Source: an uncultured Clostridia bacterium (lineage in GTDB: Bacteria > Bacillota > Clostridia > TANB77 > CAG-508). Taken from it: a stretch of 56,597 nucleotides of DNA. The stretch covers positions 1-56,597 of the forward strand of contig CANQYZ010000010.1 of the NCBI GenBank assembly GCA_947628215.1. Direction: 5' to 3'. The position numbers and the translations under genes are program-made. The notes below the pieces were generated by a model. The model was not told the DNA's origin, did not search any database, and saw only the letters and a program-made list of their open reading frames with translations. Positions 39,091 through 48,803 of this stretch are shown here, one piece after another (the stretch's first letter is position 1; each line of letters opens with the position of its first letter).

Positions 39091-39123
39091 AATGTATAAC
39101 CTCAAAATAAAAATTCTAAAAAA

Positions 39124-39152
39124 ATTATAGCATTAAATTCTCTATAAAACAA
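39124..39152 (-). promoter_or_regulatory. smpB promoter
   Basis: On the minus strand TTGTTT (39152-39147), 17 bases, TATAAT (39129-39124). Confidence 0.6.
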
Positions 39153-39227
39153 GTAATAGTGCTTATCCATCTTTAAAAAGTGATTAAAGTCAAATTAAAA
39201 AAATAGAAAAACACTATCACAAAAATT

Positions 39228-39678
39228 TTAATGTCTACTTGAATTATTATTTGTTTGAGATGTGTAATACCAAACAAGTGCAATAATGACTAGTGCGATT
39301 GCAGCAAGTATTACCCAAAGCCATACATTAGATGTATTTGTAGTCATGTCAGTTTGACTTGATGTTTGAGTTGTATTATATCCATTATTCATTTCTGCTG
39401 ATACTTTATTTTCACCATCTTTAAAAGTATTTTCTACAGTGCTTCCGAGCATCTTCAATTCCGTTTTTAGTAGAATCTAAAGCATCTTTTGTTCCATTTG
39501 TTACGTCAAGAGTTGCGTTTTGAATAACGTTTCCAACATCTTTTACTGTATCTTTAGTTTTATCAGCTGATTTTTCCATTTCGTTTTTCATTGTAGTATT
39601 ATTTGCAAATATATTTAAAGAAGTAAGTAATATAATTAGTAAAGCAAAAATTACTGATTTTATCATTTTCTTTTTCAT
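39228..39678 (-). CDS. Small membrane protein, one CGG +1 site (minus strand)
   Basis: 149 aa after correction. An N-terminal signal-like segment (IKSVIFALLIILLTSLNIFA) is followed by a Lys/Asp/Thr-rich helical region, then CGG at 39447 (minus) that must be shifted +1 to give DAGSTVENTFKDGENKVSAEM, then a C-terminal membrane helix (VWLWVILAAIALVIIALVWYY). The unshifted frame ends at 39421 in a basic, Cys-containing tail and lacks the helix. Function unknown. The only shift site on the minus strand found here, so the effect is not strand-specific. Confidence 0.7.
39444..39447 (-). other. CGG +1 recoding site in small membrane protein (Gly78)
   Basis: Minus-strand GCT-CGG-A. The shift gives E-D-A-G-S-T-V-E-N and restores the C-terminal membrane helix. 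Frame 0 stops at 39421. Confidence 0.82.
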
Positions 39679-39754
39679 TACAAAATCCCTCCTGAAATTT
39701 TTAATTTTACTTTATTTATTATGCGTATATAAAATAAATTTATTCAAAAAAATC

Positions 39755-39795
39755 AAAAAAAGTAAAGCTTAAATGAAAACTTAAGCTTTACTAAT
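39755..39795 (-). terminator. Terminator of the Ser/Thr-rich membrane protein
   Basis: Stem AGTAAAGCTTA / TAAGCTTTACT; on the minus strand it is followed by TTTTTTTGATTTTTTT. Confidence 0.8.
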
Positions 39796-39845
39796 TAATT
39801 TAAAAATTTTTAATTTATTATCAATTTTTTATTTTTTAATTCATT

Positions 39846-40274
39846 TTATTTTTTTAGTCTAATTAGAATTGCAATTGCAAATAAAATAATTAAAATACCG
39901 ATTACTATTATAAAAATATTTAAAATTACAGTCATATCTAAATCTGATTCTGGAATATTAGAAGATGAAGTAGATACTGATGAACTGCTACTTGAATCTT
40001 CTACAGAAGATGTGTTAGAACCAGATGAAGTTGTTGTATTAGATGAAGTTGTATTTGAAGTAGATGGAGCAGTTGTATTTGTTCCAGAACTTGTATTTGA
40101 CATTGTATTAGATGTATTTGTTGTATTTTCTGAATAAGAAGTATTTAAGCTACTTGTATTTGTATCTGTAGTAGTGCTTGTATTTAAATCTGTATTTGTT
40201 GCAAATGAAATTACTTCAAATGTAAATATAAATAATATTAATATCATTACTACGTTTAATAATTTATTTTTCAT
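39846..40274 (-). CDS. Ser/Thr-rich surface membrane protein
   Basis: 142 aa. A signal or membrane segment at the N-terminus (VVMILILFIFTFEVISFA), a central ~75 residue stretch made almost only of Ser, Thr and Asn, then a C-terminal membrane helix (VILNIFIIVIGILIILFAIAIL without flanks) and a basic end, RLKK. A bitopic or anchored surface protein of unknown function. Its one CGG is in ATC|GGT register. Confidence 0.6.
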   Translation of the reverse strand: MKNKLLNVVMILILFIFTFEVISFATNTDLNTSTTTDTNTSSLNTSYSENTTNTSNTMSNTSSGTNTTAPSTSNTTSSNTTTSSGSNTSSVEDSSSSSSVSTSSSNIPESDLDMTVILNIFIIVIGILIILFAIAILIRLKK

Positions 40275-40371
40275 TTATACTACCTCCGACATAATCTTAT
40301 TATATAGATTATATAAATATTATACAAAATATTTAAAATTGTCTAGTATTATAATAAAATTTGATATAAAT

Positions 40372-40401
40372 TTGACAAAGACAAGGAAAATTTTGTATAA
40401 T
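40372..40401 (+). promoter_or_regulatory. Promoter of the MATE gene
   Basis: Perfect consensus TTGACA (40372-40377), 18-base spacer, TATAAT (40396-40401). Confidence 0.75.
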
Positions 40402-40406
40402 TAAAA

Positions 40407-40478
40407 ATGCTGATATTAAATTTTAAGCGACTTTTCAAAGTGCGCTTTTTATTTGCAAAAAAGAAAGAGGAGATATAA
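40407..40478 (+). promoter_or_regulatory. Possible leader peptide and hairpin before the MATE gene
   Basis: ATG at 40407, close to the expected transcription start, opens a 23-codon frame rich in Leu, Phe and Lys. It stops at TAA 40476-40478, touching the MATE ATG. A hairpin of AAGCG-ACTTT / AAAGT-GCGCTT followed by Ts (40425-40450) lies inside it. It could be an attenuator; a chance ORF is equally possible. Confidence 0.35.
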
Positions 40479-42477
40479 ATGGAGACAGAAGAAAATATTT
40501 TAGGAAAAGAAAAAATTGGTAAATTAATTAGAAAGTTTTCAATACCAAGTGTTATTTCAATGCTTGTTAATTCTCTATACAATATAGTTGACCAAATTTT
40601 TATTGGTAGAGGTGTAGGATATCTTGGAAATGGTGCGACAAATATAGTATTTCCACTTGTAATTACATGCCTTGCGTTTTCTTTAATGATAGGAGATCGG
40701 AACTTCTGCATTTTTAAGTTTAAAGCTTGGTGAAAAGAAAAAAGAAGAAGCTTCTAAAGGTGTAATAAATGGAGTACTTTTTGCTACAATTATTTCTATA
40801 ATATTTTGTGCATTTACAATTATATTTTTAAATCCATTACTTAATTTATTTGGTTGTACTGAAAAATTAAGACCTTATGCTTTAGATTATGGACTTATTA
40901 TTGCAATAGGATTTCCTTTTATGATAATTGGAACTAGTTTAAATTCAATTATAAGAGCAGATGGAAGCCCTAAATATGCTATGACATCAATGGTATCTGG
41001 TGCTATTTTAAATGTAATATTAGATCCAATATTTATTTTTGCATTTGGTATGGGTGTTAAAGGAGCTGCTATTGCAACTATCATAAGTCAAATATTAACA
41101 TGTATTATAAATGCTTTATATTTAAGAAGACTTAAATCAATTGTAATTGAAAAAGAAAATATAAAATTTGATTTTAAAAAGCTTATAAAAATTTTAACAT
41201 TAGGTATAAGTAGTTTTATTACTCAAATGAGTTTCGTTTTAGTTATGGCAGTTCAAAATAATCTTCTTGCAAAATATGGTGCATTATCAAAATATGGCGC
41301 AGAGATTCCAATTACTGTATTTGGAATAGTAATGAAAATAAATCAAATATTAAATAGTATTATTCTTGGAATTGCAGTCGGATCTCAACCAATACTTGGA
41401 TATAATTATGGAGCAAGAAAATTTGATAGAGTAAAGCAAACTTTAAAATATGTGCTTACGGTTTCTTTAATAGTAAGTACTACAGCATTTATTTTATTCC
41501 AAACAATACCAGATAAATTAATTTTAATATTTGGTAATGGAGATAATTTATACATGGAATTTGCATGTATTGCATTTAGAACATATCTTTTATTTTGCAT
41601 TTTGGGTGGTGTTCAAATTCCATCAGGAATATTCTTCCAAGCAATTGGCAAAAGTGCTAAAAGTGCGATTCTTTCACTTTCAAGACAAATATTATTATTA
41701 ATTCCAGCAATGGTAATACTTGGAAGCATATTTAAAATAAATGGTCTATTATATTCTGGACCAGTTGCAGATGGACTTGCATTTTTACTTGCTTTAATTC
41801 TAATAATATTTGAAATAAAAAATCTTGGAACTTCTAAAGTAAAAAGTACCGCTTTAATAGATGATACAAGAACTGATAACATATTAAAAGAAAAAGTTAT
41901 TATTACTATTGCAAGAGAATATGGTTCAGGCGGAAGATATGTTGGAAGATTAGTTGCAGATAAGCTTGGAATTAAATTTTATGATAAAGATTTTATTAAA
42001 AGATTATCAGAAGAGACAGGAATGTCAGAAGAATATATTGAAGAAAATGAACAAAAAATGACTTTTATTTCAAGCTTAGATAGAGCATATTATGGACTAT
42101 CTACTGAAGATGAGTTATTTATTAAAGAAACTGAACTTGTTAAAAAATTAGCAAAGAATAAAGAATCTTTTGTAATAGTTGGAAGATGTGCAGACTTTAT
42201 TTTAAAAGATAATAAAAACGTTGTAAAAGTATTTATATATAGTGATAATGAAAGCAAAATAAAAAGAGCAAGTAAAATTTATGGAATAGATTCTAAAAAA
42301 GCTGAAAAGGAAATTAAAAATATTGATAAATTAAGAGCAAATCACTATAAATACTATACCGGAAAAGAATGGAAAGACTATTCAAATTTTGACATATGTA
42401 TAAATAGCGATAAATTTGGAGTAGAAAAGTCTGCTGAGATAATATGCGATATGCTTAAAAGTAAAATAAAAGCTTAA
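40479..42477 (+). CDS. MATE family efflux transporter fused to a cytidylate kinase-like domain, one CGG +1 site
   Basis: 665 aa after correction. The N-terminal ~450 residues form a MATE exporter (KLIRKFSIPSVISMLVNSLYNIVDQIFIG; after the +1 shift at 40698, GDGTSAFLSLKLGEKKKEEA; then 10 or so membrane segments and NYGARKFDRV). The C-terminal ~200 residues begin VIITIAREYGSGGRYVGRLVADKLG, a P-loop pattern of cytidylate kinase-like proteins, with IVGRCADFIL and RANHYKYYTGKEW. The fusion is one continuous frame. Joint function is not known to me. Confidence 0.87.
40698..40701 (+). other. CGG +1 recoding site in MATE transporter (Gly74)
   Basis: GAT-CGG-A. The shift gives I-G-D-G-T-S-A-F-L-S-L, a family motif. 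Frame 0 stops at 40731-40733. Confidence 0.9.
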
Positions 42478-42514
42478 AGTACAAAAAATTAAAACTATTA
42501 AAACTAAAGAAAAA

Positions 42515-42553
42515 TTGTTAAAAGGATAGAAATTTACTATCCTTTTAATATTA
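42515..42553 (+). terminator. Terminator after the MATE fusion gene
   Basis: Stem TTAAAAGGATAG / CTATCCTTTTAA followed by AT-rich sequence. Confidence 0.75.
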
Positions 42554-42606
42554 TTTATGATAATATATATAAATAAAAAATTAAAAAAGATTTAGGAGAA
42601 ATATAT

Positions 42607-43179
42607 ATGGATAGAGAAGAAGCTTTTAATTTACTTAAAAAATATAATAAAGAAGAATTTCATATAAGACATGCTCTAACTGTAGAAGGTGTAATGAAAT
42701 ATTTTGCAAAAGAAAATGGAGAAGATGAAAACTACTGGGGAAATGTTGGACTACTACACGATATAGATTTTGAAATGTATCCAGATGAGCATTGCAAGAA
42801 ATGTATAGAACTTTTAAAGGAAAATAATGTAAGCGATGATATTACTCATTCAATTATAAGTCATGGATACGGAATATGTTCTGATGTAAAGCCTGAAAAG
42901 AAAATGGAAAAAATTTTATTTGCAACAGATGAGCTTACAGGATTAATTTGGGCTGCAGCTAAAATGAGACCATCTAAAAGTACTAAAGATATGGAAGTTT
43001 CTAGTTTAAAGAAAAAATTTAAAGATAAAAAATTTGCAGCAGGATGCTCAAGAGATATTATTTTAAAAGGAGCAGAAGATTTAGGCTGGTCTTTAGATGA
43101 ACTTTTTGAAAAAACAATTCTTGCTATGAGAGAAGATGAAGATAAAATAAATAATTATATGGAAGAAAATTATAATTAA
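42607..43179 (+). CDS. HD-domain hydrolase
   Basis: 190 aa. Metal-binding HD pattern: EFHIRHALTVEGVMKYFA (His), NVGLLHDIDFEMYP (HD), IISHGYG (His) and ATDELTGLIWA (Asp). Related to uncharacterised HD hydrolases common in Clostridia. ATG behind TTTAGGAGAA. Located just before mnmA; no functional link is evident. Intact, with a TAC|GGA out-of-frame CGG. Confidence 0.8.
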   Translation: MDREEAFNLLKKYNKEEFHIRHALTVEGVMKYFAKENGEDENYWGNVGLLHDIDFEMYPDEHCKKCIELLKENNVSDDITHSIISHGYGICSDVKPEKKMEKILFATDELTGLIWAAAKMRPSKSTKDMEVSSLKKKFKDKKFAAGCSRDIILKGAEDLGWSLDELFEKTILAMREDEDKINNYMEENYN

Positions 43180-43221
43180 TTTAAAATTAATCTTAAATAT
43201 TATTTTAGGAAGGAAATTTTA

Positions 43222-44284
43222 ATGGAAAATAAAAAAGTTCTACTTGGCATGAGTGGTGGAGTAGATAGTAGCGTGTCTGCACTTCTTCTTAAAAATCAAG
43301 GATATGAAGTAATAGGCGCTACTATGAACTTATATGAGGGAGAAGAAGAAGGTACGTGCTGCTCTACATCATCTACATTAGATGCTAAAAGAATATGTGA
43401 TAAATTAGATATTCCACATTATACTTTAAATTTTAAAGATGAATTTAAAAATCATGTAATATCTGATTTTATAGAATGCTATAGTAATTGCAAGACTCCA
43501 AACCCTTGTATAGAATGTAATAAGTACTTAAAATTTGGGTGCATGAGAAAAAGAGCAGATGAAATAGGATGCAAATATATAGCAACAGGACATTATGCCA
43601 AAACTGAATATAGCGAAAAATATGGAAGATGGGTTTTAAAAAAATCAAAAGCAGGAAAGAAAGATCAAAGTTATGTTTTATGGAATATACCAAAAGATAT
43701 AATAGAGCAAATTATATTTCCACTTGGAGACTTTGAATCTAAAGATGAGATTAGAAAAATTGCATCTGACAATAAATTAGCTGTTGCAAATAAACCAGAT
43801 AGTGAAGATATTTGCTTTGTGCCAGATGGAGATTATAAAGGTTTCTTAGAGAGAAACTCAAGTATTAAACCCAAAATAGGAAATATAGTAAATAAAGATG
43901 GAGTAGTTCTTGGAAAACATACAGGACTTTATAATTACACAATAGGACAAAGAAAAGGACTTGGAATTTCAAATAAAGTGCCATTATTTGTTATTGGATT
44001 TGATAAAGAGAAAAATGAAGTAATAGTAGGAGAAGAAAAAGACCTTTATAAAAAAGAAATATTAGTATGTGATATAAATCTATTATTATTTGATAAAATA
44101 GAAAAGCCACTAAAAGTTAAAGTTAAAACTAGATATTCTGCGATAGAGGCAGATGCTACTATTTATCAAGAAAATAAAATAATAAAAGTAGAATTTGATA
44201 ATATGCAAAGAGCCTTAACACCAGGACAATCGGCTGTATTTTACTTAGATGATATAGTTGTTCGGTGGCGGAAAGATAATGTAA
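43222..44284 (+). CDS. mnmA: tRNA-specific 2-thiouridylase MnmA, one CGG +1 site near the end
   Basis: Adds sulfur to U34 of tRNA-Lys, -Glu and -Gln. SGGVDSSVSAL is the PP-loop; catalytic Cys pairs lie in CNKYLKFGC-type and DSEDICFVPDG regions; the C-terminal barrel has IGQRKGLGI and ALTPGQSAVFY. The last conserved strand normally ends in Gly-Gly-Gly. At 44263 CGG shifted +1 gives VVGGGKIM and stop 44282-44284, whereas the unshifted frame gives VVRWRKDNV to 44298. The shifted end fits the family. 353 aa after correction. Confidence 0.9.
44263..44266 (+). other. CGG +1 recoding site in mnmA (Gly348), C-terminal
   Basis: GTT-CGG-T. The shift gives I-V-V-G-G-G-K-I-M then stop. The unshifted frame is 11 codons longer and unlike the family end. 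Easily missed, since no obvious ORF break occurs. Confidence 0.8.
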
Positions 44285-44298
44285 AAAATCTAAAATAA

Positions 44299-44360
44299 TA
44301 AAAAATAAATAAAAGTTTAAAATATTTATTATAAGTATTTTTAGACTTTTATTTTTATTT
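44299..44360 (+). terminator. Terminator after mnmA
   Basis: Imperfect AT-rich stem AAATAAAAGTTTAAAATA / TATTTTTAGACTTTTATTT, followed by Ts. Confidence 0.55.
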
Positions 44361-44372
44361 AACTAAATCTTA

Positions 44373-44401
44373 TTGACTTATACCCTATAGGGGTATATAA
44401 T
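44373..44401 (+). promoter_or_regulatory. Copper-regulated promoter with CsoR-type operator
   Basis: TTGACT (44373-44378), 17-base spacer, TATAAT (44396-44401). The spacer is filled by ATACCCTATAGGGGTAT (44380-44396), the near-palindromic TACCC-N-GGGTA operator bound by CsoR repressors in Firmicutes. It controls copA directly downstream. Confidence 0.85.
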
Positions 44402-44448
44402 TCTTTTAGAAATTTTTGTTTTACATTTTAAGAAAGGTATTTTTTTAA

Positions 44449-46990
44449 ATGAAAAGATTAAAATTTGATGTTATTGGTATGACTTGTAGTAGTTGTCAAA
44501 GTCATGTAGAAAGAGCAGTACTAAAATTAAATGGCATAAATAAAGCAGAAGTAAATTTACTTTTAAACAATATGGTTGTAGAATTTAATGAAAATTTACT
44601 TGATGAAAATACAATTATAAAAGCTGTAAGAGATGCAGGATACGACGCTAAAATAAGTCAGAATGTAAAGGAAAATAATAAGAAAAAAAGTTTAGATGAA
44701 ACAAAACTAGATGAAACAAATGAAAATATTAAATCTATGAAATTTAGAGTAATCTTTTCTTTTTATTTGTTAATTCCACTTATGTATGTATCAATGAATC
44801 ATATGATTTATATGCTACTTAAAATAGATCCACCTAAAATTATTATGAAATATTTACATGGAACAGAAAATGCAATTACATTTGCTTTTCTTCAATTATT
44901 ACTTTTACTTCCAATTATGTATGTAAATAGAAGTTATTTTATAAATGGATTTAAAAGGCTTATAAAAAGAGCTCCGAATATGGATTCATTAATAGCACTT
45001 GGATCTTCAGCATCATTTATTTATGGTATATTTGCAATTTTTATGATAGGGTATGGACTTCGGACATAATGATTTAAGTTTAGCGACAAAATATTCTGGA
45101 GATATTTATTTTGAATCTGCAGGAACAATTTTAACATTAATTACTTTTGGAAAGTTTTTAGAGGCCAAATCTAAAGGAAAAACAAGTGATGCAATATCTA
45201 AACTTATAAATCTATCTCCCAAAACAGCTACAGTTTTTAGAAACGGAGCAGAAGAGATAATTAATACTGAAGATATTGTTTTAGATGATATTATAATAAT
45301 AAGACCTGGAGATTCAATACCAGTAGATGGAGTTTTAATAGAAGGATATTCACTAGTAAATCAAGCAGCAATTACTGGAGAAAGTATGCCAGTTGAAAAA
45401 AATGTTGGAGATGAAGTAATATCTGGTAGTATAAATAAAAACGGTTTCTTTAAAATGAAAGCTACTAAAGTTGGAGAAAATACAACACTATCTAGGATAA
45501 TAAAATTAGTAGAAGAAGCTGGAAGCTCAAAAGCTCCAATATCAAAAATAGCAGATAAAGTAAGCTTTGTTTTTGTACCAACTGTAATTGTAATCTCAAT
45601 TATTACTTTTATAATTTGGATACTTTCTGGTCAATCTTTTGAATTTGCACTTACGTCAAGTATTGCAGTACTTGTAATATCATGTCCTTGTGCACTTGGA
45701 CTTGCAACTCCAGTAGCAATAATGGTTGCAACAGGTAAAGGTGCTGAAAATGGTATTTTAGTAAAATCAGCAGAAAGTCTTGAAATGCTTCATTTAATAG
45801 ATACTGTTGTATTTGATAAAACAGGAACTATAACAGAAGGAAAACCAAAAGTTACAAAAGTGATTAGCTTAGATAGCAGTATGGATGAAAAAGATATTTT
45901 AAAAATTGCGGCATCTCTAGAAATAAAATCAGAACATCCACTTGCAGAAAGTATATTAGAAGAAGCAAATAAGAAAAATATTTCTACATTTGAAATAGAC
46001 AATTTTGAAGCAATTTCTGGAAAAGGTATAAAAGGAAAAGTTCCAGGAAAATTATATTATGCTGGAAACTTAAACTTCATAATAGAAAATAATTGCTTAA
46101 GTAATATAAAAGAAGATGAACTTGAAAACTTAAAAAACGTAAGAAATACTTGTATTTATATTGCTTCTAATTATAATTTAATAGGAAGAATAGAAGTAGA
46201 AGATACGATAAAGAAATCAAGTATATCAGCAATAGATAAGCTAAAAAGAGAAAAAATAGATGTAGTAATGCTTACAGGAGACAATAAAAATTCTTCAAAT
46301 TTAATTGGAGAAAAGGTTGGAATAAAAAATGTAATTTCTGAAGTATTACCACAAGATAAAGAAAAACAAATAGAAATTTTGCAAAATCAAAATAAAAAAG
46401 TTGCTTTTGTAGGAGATGGGATAAATGATAGTCCAGCTCTAGTAAAAGCAGATGTAGGAATTGCAATAGGTTCTGGAACTGATATTGCAATAGAATCAGC
46501 AGATGTAGTTTTAATAAAAGATGATTTAAAAGATGTTGTAAGAGCTATTGATTTAAGTAAAGCAACAATTAAAAATATAAAAATGAATTTGTTTTGGGCA
46601 TTCTTTTACAATATAATTGGAATTCCAATCGCAGCTGGAGTATTTTATAATAGTTTTGGATTAAAACTAAATCCAATGATTGGAGCTTTAGCTATGAGTT
46701 TAAGTTCTGTATGTGTTGTAACAAATGCATTAAGACTTAGAAATTTAAAATCTAAATTTAAGGAGGATATTAAGAAGATGAATTCAAAAACAATTGAAAT
46801 TGAAGGAATGCAATGTAATCATTGCAAAATGAGTGTTGAAAAAGCTTTAAATTCTATAGAAGGAGTAGAAAAAGTAGAAGTTAGTCTAGAAAACAAAAAT
46901 GCAGTAATTGAAGCTTCAAAAGATATAGATGACTCTACTATAAAAAATGCTATAGATGAAGCAGGTTTTTCTGTAAAATCTATTAAATAA
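44449..46990 (+). CDS. copA: Copper-translocating P1B-type ATPase with N- and C-terminal HMA domains, one CGG +1 site
   Basis: Exports Cu(I). The N-terminal HMA domain has GMTCSSCQSHVERA; eight membrane helices follow, with the CPC metal site in SCPCALGLATP, the phosphorylation site DKTGTITEG and GDGINDSPAL. CGG at 45061 is shifted +1 to join YGL-GHNDLSLATKYSGDIYFES; otherwise translation stops at 45069. The end carries an extra HMA domain, IEGMQCNHCKMSVEKAL. 846 aa after correction. Controlled by the CsoR-type operator upstream; csoR itself is not in the window. Confidence 0.94.
45061..45064 (+). other. CGG +1 recoding site in copA (Gly205)
   Basis: CTT-CGG-A. The shift gives G-Y-G-L-G-H-N-D-L-S-L. 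Frame 0 stops at 45067-45069. Confidence 0.9.
46760..46990 (+). CDS. Possible internal start for a separate CopZ-like copper chaperone within copA
   Basis: AAGGAGG at 46760-46766 lies 11 bases before an in-frame ATG at 46778, exactly at the boundary between the ATPase and its C-terminal HMA domain. Initiation there would yield a free ~70 aa chaperone (MNSKTIEIEGMQCNHCKMSV...) in the same frame. It may be a fused copZ gene that keeps its own start. Confidence 0.5.
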   Translation, partial: KEDIKKMNSKTIEIEGMQCNHCKMSVEKALNSIEGVEKVEVSLENKNAVIEASKDIDDSTIKNAIDEAGFSVKSIK

Positions 46991-47037
46991 AGAAAAAAAT
47001 AAGCTTTAAGATAAATTAAATAAATATAAAGTAAAAG

Positions 47038-47070
47038 TAAAAAAATTAGGAAAACATCCTGATTTTTTTA
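47038..47070 (+). terminator. Terminator after copA
   Basis: Stem AAAAATTAGGA / TCCTGATTTTT (one G:U) followed by Ts. Confidence 0.8.
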
Positions 47071-47126
47071 CTTTTTTATGATATATAATAGATAAATTAA
47101 ATACATTTTAAAAAATAGGGTAAAAT

Positions 47127-47618
47127 ATGGAAAGTAAAGAATTTAAGATAAGAGAGATAGAAGATAAAGATAATAAAGAAGTAGAAAATGTTATTAGAAG
47201 TTGTTTAATTGAATTTGGAGGAAACAGAGAAGGCTTAGCATGGGCAGATCCAAACCTTGGAGAATTTTCAAAAGTCTATAATAAAGAAGGATTTAAATAT
47301 TGGGTTATTGAAAATAAGACTGGAAAAATTGTCGGCGGAGCAGGTATTGGATGCTTAGATGATAAAAATAAAGTATGCGAACTTCAAAAAATGTATTGCT
47401 TAAAAGAAGCAAGAGGAACTGGTATTGCACATGATCTTATGAATCTAGCACTTGAGTTTGCAAAAAAGTATTATAATAAATGCTATATTGAAACTTTAAG
47501 CAACATGGAAGCTGCAAACAAGTTTTATAAAAAATATGGTTTTATTTCTTTAGATAAACCTTATATTGAAACAGAGCATTTTGCTTGTGATAGATGGTAT
47601 ATTAAAGATTTAAAGTAA
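47127..47618 (+). CDS. GNAT family N-acetyltransferase
   Basis: 163 aa. The acetyl-CoA binding motif is in LQKMYCLKEARGTGIAHDLMNLAL, and the C-terminal NKFYKKYGFISLDKP is standard. The active group (amino sugar, peptide or other) is not predictable. Start ATG 47127 behind AGGGTAA. Intact; GTC|GGC|GGA holds out-of-frame CGG strings read normally. Confidence 0.85.
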   Translation: MESKEFKIREIEDKDNKEVENVIRSCLIEFGGNREGLAWADPNLGEFSKVYNKEGFKYWVIENKTGKIVGGAGIGCLDDKNKVCELQKMYCLKEARGTGIAHDLMNLALEFAKKYYNKCYIETLSNMEAANKFYKKYGFISLDKPYIETEHFACDRWYIKDLK

Positions 47619-47702
47619 TTTAAAAATTTGTTTAATATTGATTTCAAAAATAATAAATGATTTAATATATAAAAATAATACAAAAGATTTTGAGGTAAAC
47701 AA

Positions 47703-48779
47703 ATGACAATTAGTCTATGTATGATAGTAAAAAATGAAGAGTTAGTACTTAGAAGATGCTTAGCATCAGTAAAAGATTTAGTAGATGAAATAATTATAGT
47801 AGATACGGGATCTACAGATAAAACAAAAGAAATAGCAAAAGATTTTACAGATAAAATATATGATTTTGAATGGGTAGATGATTTTGCTAAAGCTCGTAAT
47901 TTTGCTTTTTCAAAAGGCACAGGAGATTATCTTATGTGGCTTGATGCAGATGATGTAATTGAAAATGAAGATAGAGAAAAGTTTTTAAATTTTAAGAAAA
48001 ATGAGCTTGTAGATGATAGTATATCTATTTATAGAATGAGATATGTATGGAGTTTTGACAGCAGAGGAAATGTTTTAGGAGAAATAAAAAGAGGAAGATT
48101 ATTTAGAAGAAAAGATAATCCAACTTGGCAAGGTAGAATTCATGAAGTAATTCCTTTTAATAATAATCAAAAAATTTTAGATATTAAGATATATCATAAA
48201 AAAGTTGTAATAAATGATCCAGACAGAGACCTAAGAATTTATAAAAAAATGATACAAGATGGAGTAAAGCTAGATGCAAGAGATTCTTTAATGTATGGAA
48301 GATGTTTATCTAAAAAAGAAAATTTTGTAGAGGCTGCAAAACAATATGAATCATTTTTAAATGAATATAAAGATACTGCTTTAAAAAATAATGTTTATCA
48401 GGCTGTGTGTAGACTTGCAGAAGCTTATAAAAAAACAGGAAGACTTGAAGAATCTTATAAAATATTAGATGAATATATAAAATCTGGCAAAGAGACTCAT
48501 TCTAGAATTTGGTATGAAATGGGAGATTATTTTTTAAAGAAAAAGCAATATTATACTGCAATTAAAATGTTTGAAGAGGCATGTGCAAAAAATAGATTCA
48601 ATTTAGATTTTGATGAAACAGGATTATATGAAATTTATTATCCAAATATAAGTATTGGAATTTGTTATTATTACTTAAAAAATAAAGAAAAAGCTTTAGA
48701 ATATAATGAAATAGCAGCAAAAGCAAATACTAGAAAAGACATTATAGATAAAAATAGAGAAATTTATTTAAAGATGTAA
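47703..48779 (+). CDS. Glycosyltransferase family 2 with TPR-like C-terminal region
   Basis: 358 aa. The N-terminal GT-A domain starts ISLCMIVKNEELVLRRCL with IIIVDTGSTDKTKEIA and the metal site LMWLDADDVI. The C-terminal half consists of helical repeats resembling TPR (YGRCLSKKENFVEAAKQYESFL; VCRLAEAYKKTGRLEESYKIL). Soluble, no membrane helices. Such enzymes often glycosylate proteins or peptides. ATG behind TGAGGTAA. Confidence 0.85.
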   Translation: MTISLCMIVKNEELVLRRCLASVKDLVDEIIIVDTGSTDKTKEIAKDFTDKIYDFEWVDDFAKARNFAFSKGTGDYLMWLDADDVIENEDREKFLNFKKNELVDDSISIYRMRYVWSFDSRGNVLGEIKRGRLFRRKDNPTWQGRIHEVIPFNNNQKILDIKIYHKKVVINDPDRDLRIYKKMIQDGVKLDARDSLMYGRCLSKKENFVEAAKQYESFLNEYKDTALKNNVYQAVCRLAEAYKKTGRLEESYKILDEYIKSGKETHSRIWYEMGDYFLKKKQYYTAIKMFEEACAKNRFNLDFDETGLYEIYYPNISIGICYYYLKNKEKALEYNEIAAKANTRKDIIDKNREIYLKM

Positions 48780-48803
48780 TTAATATTTTTAAGGGAGGTT
48801 TTT

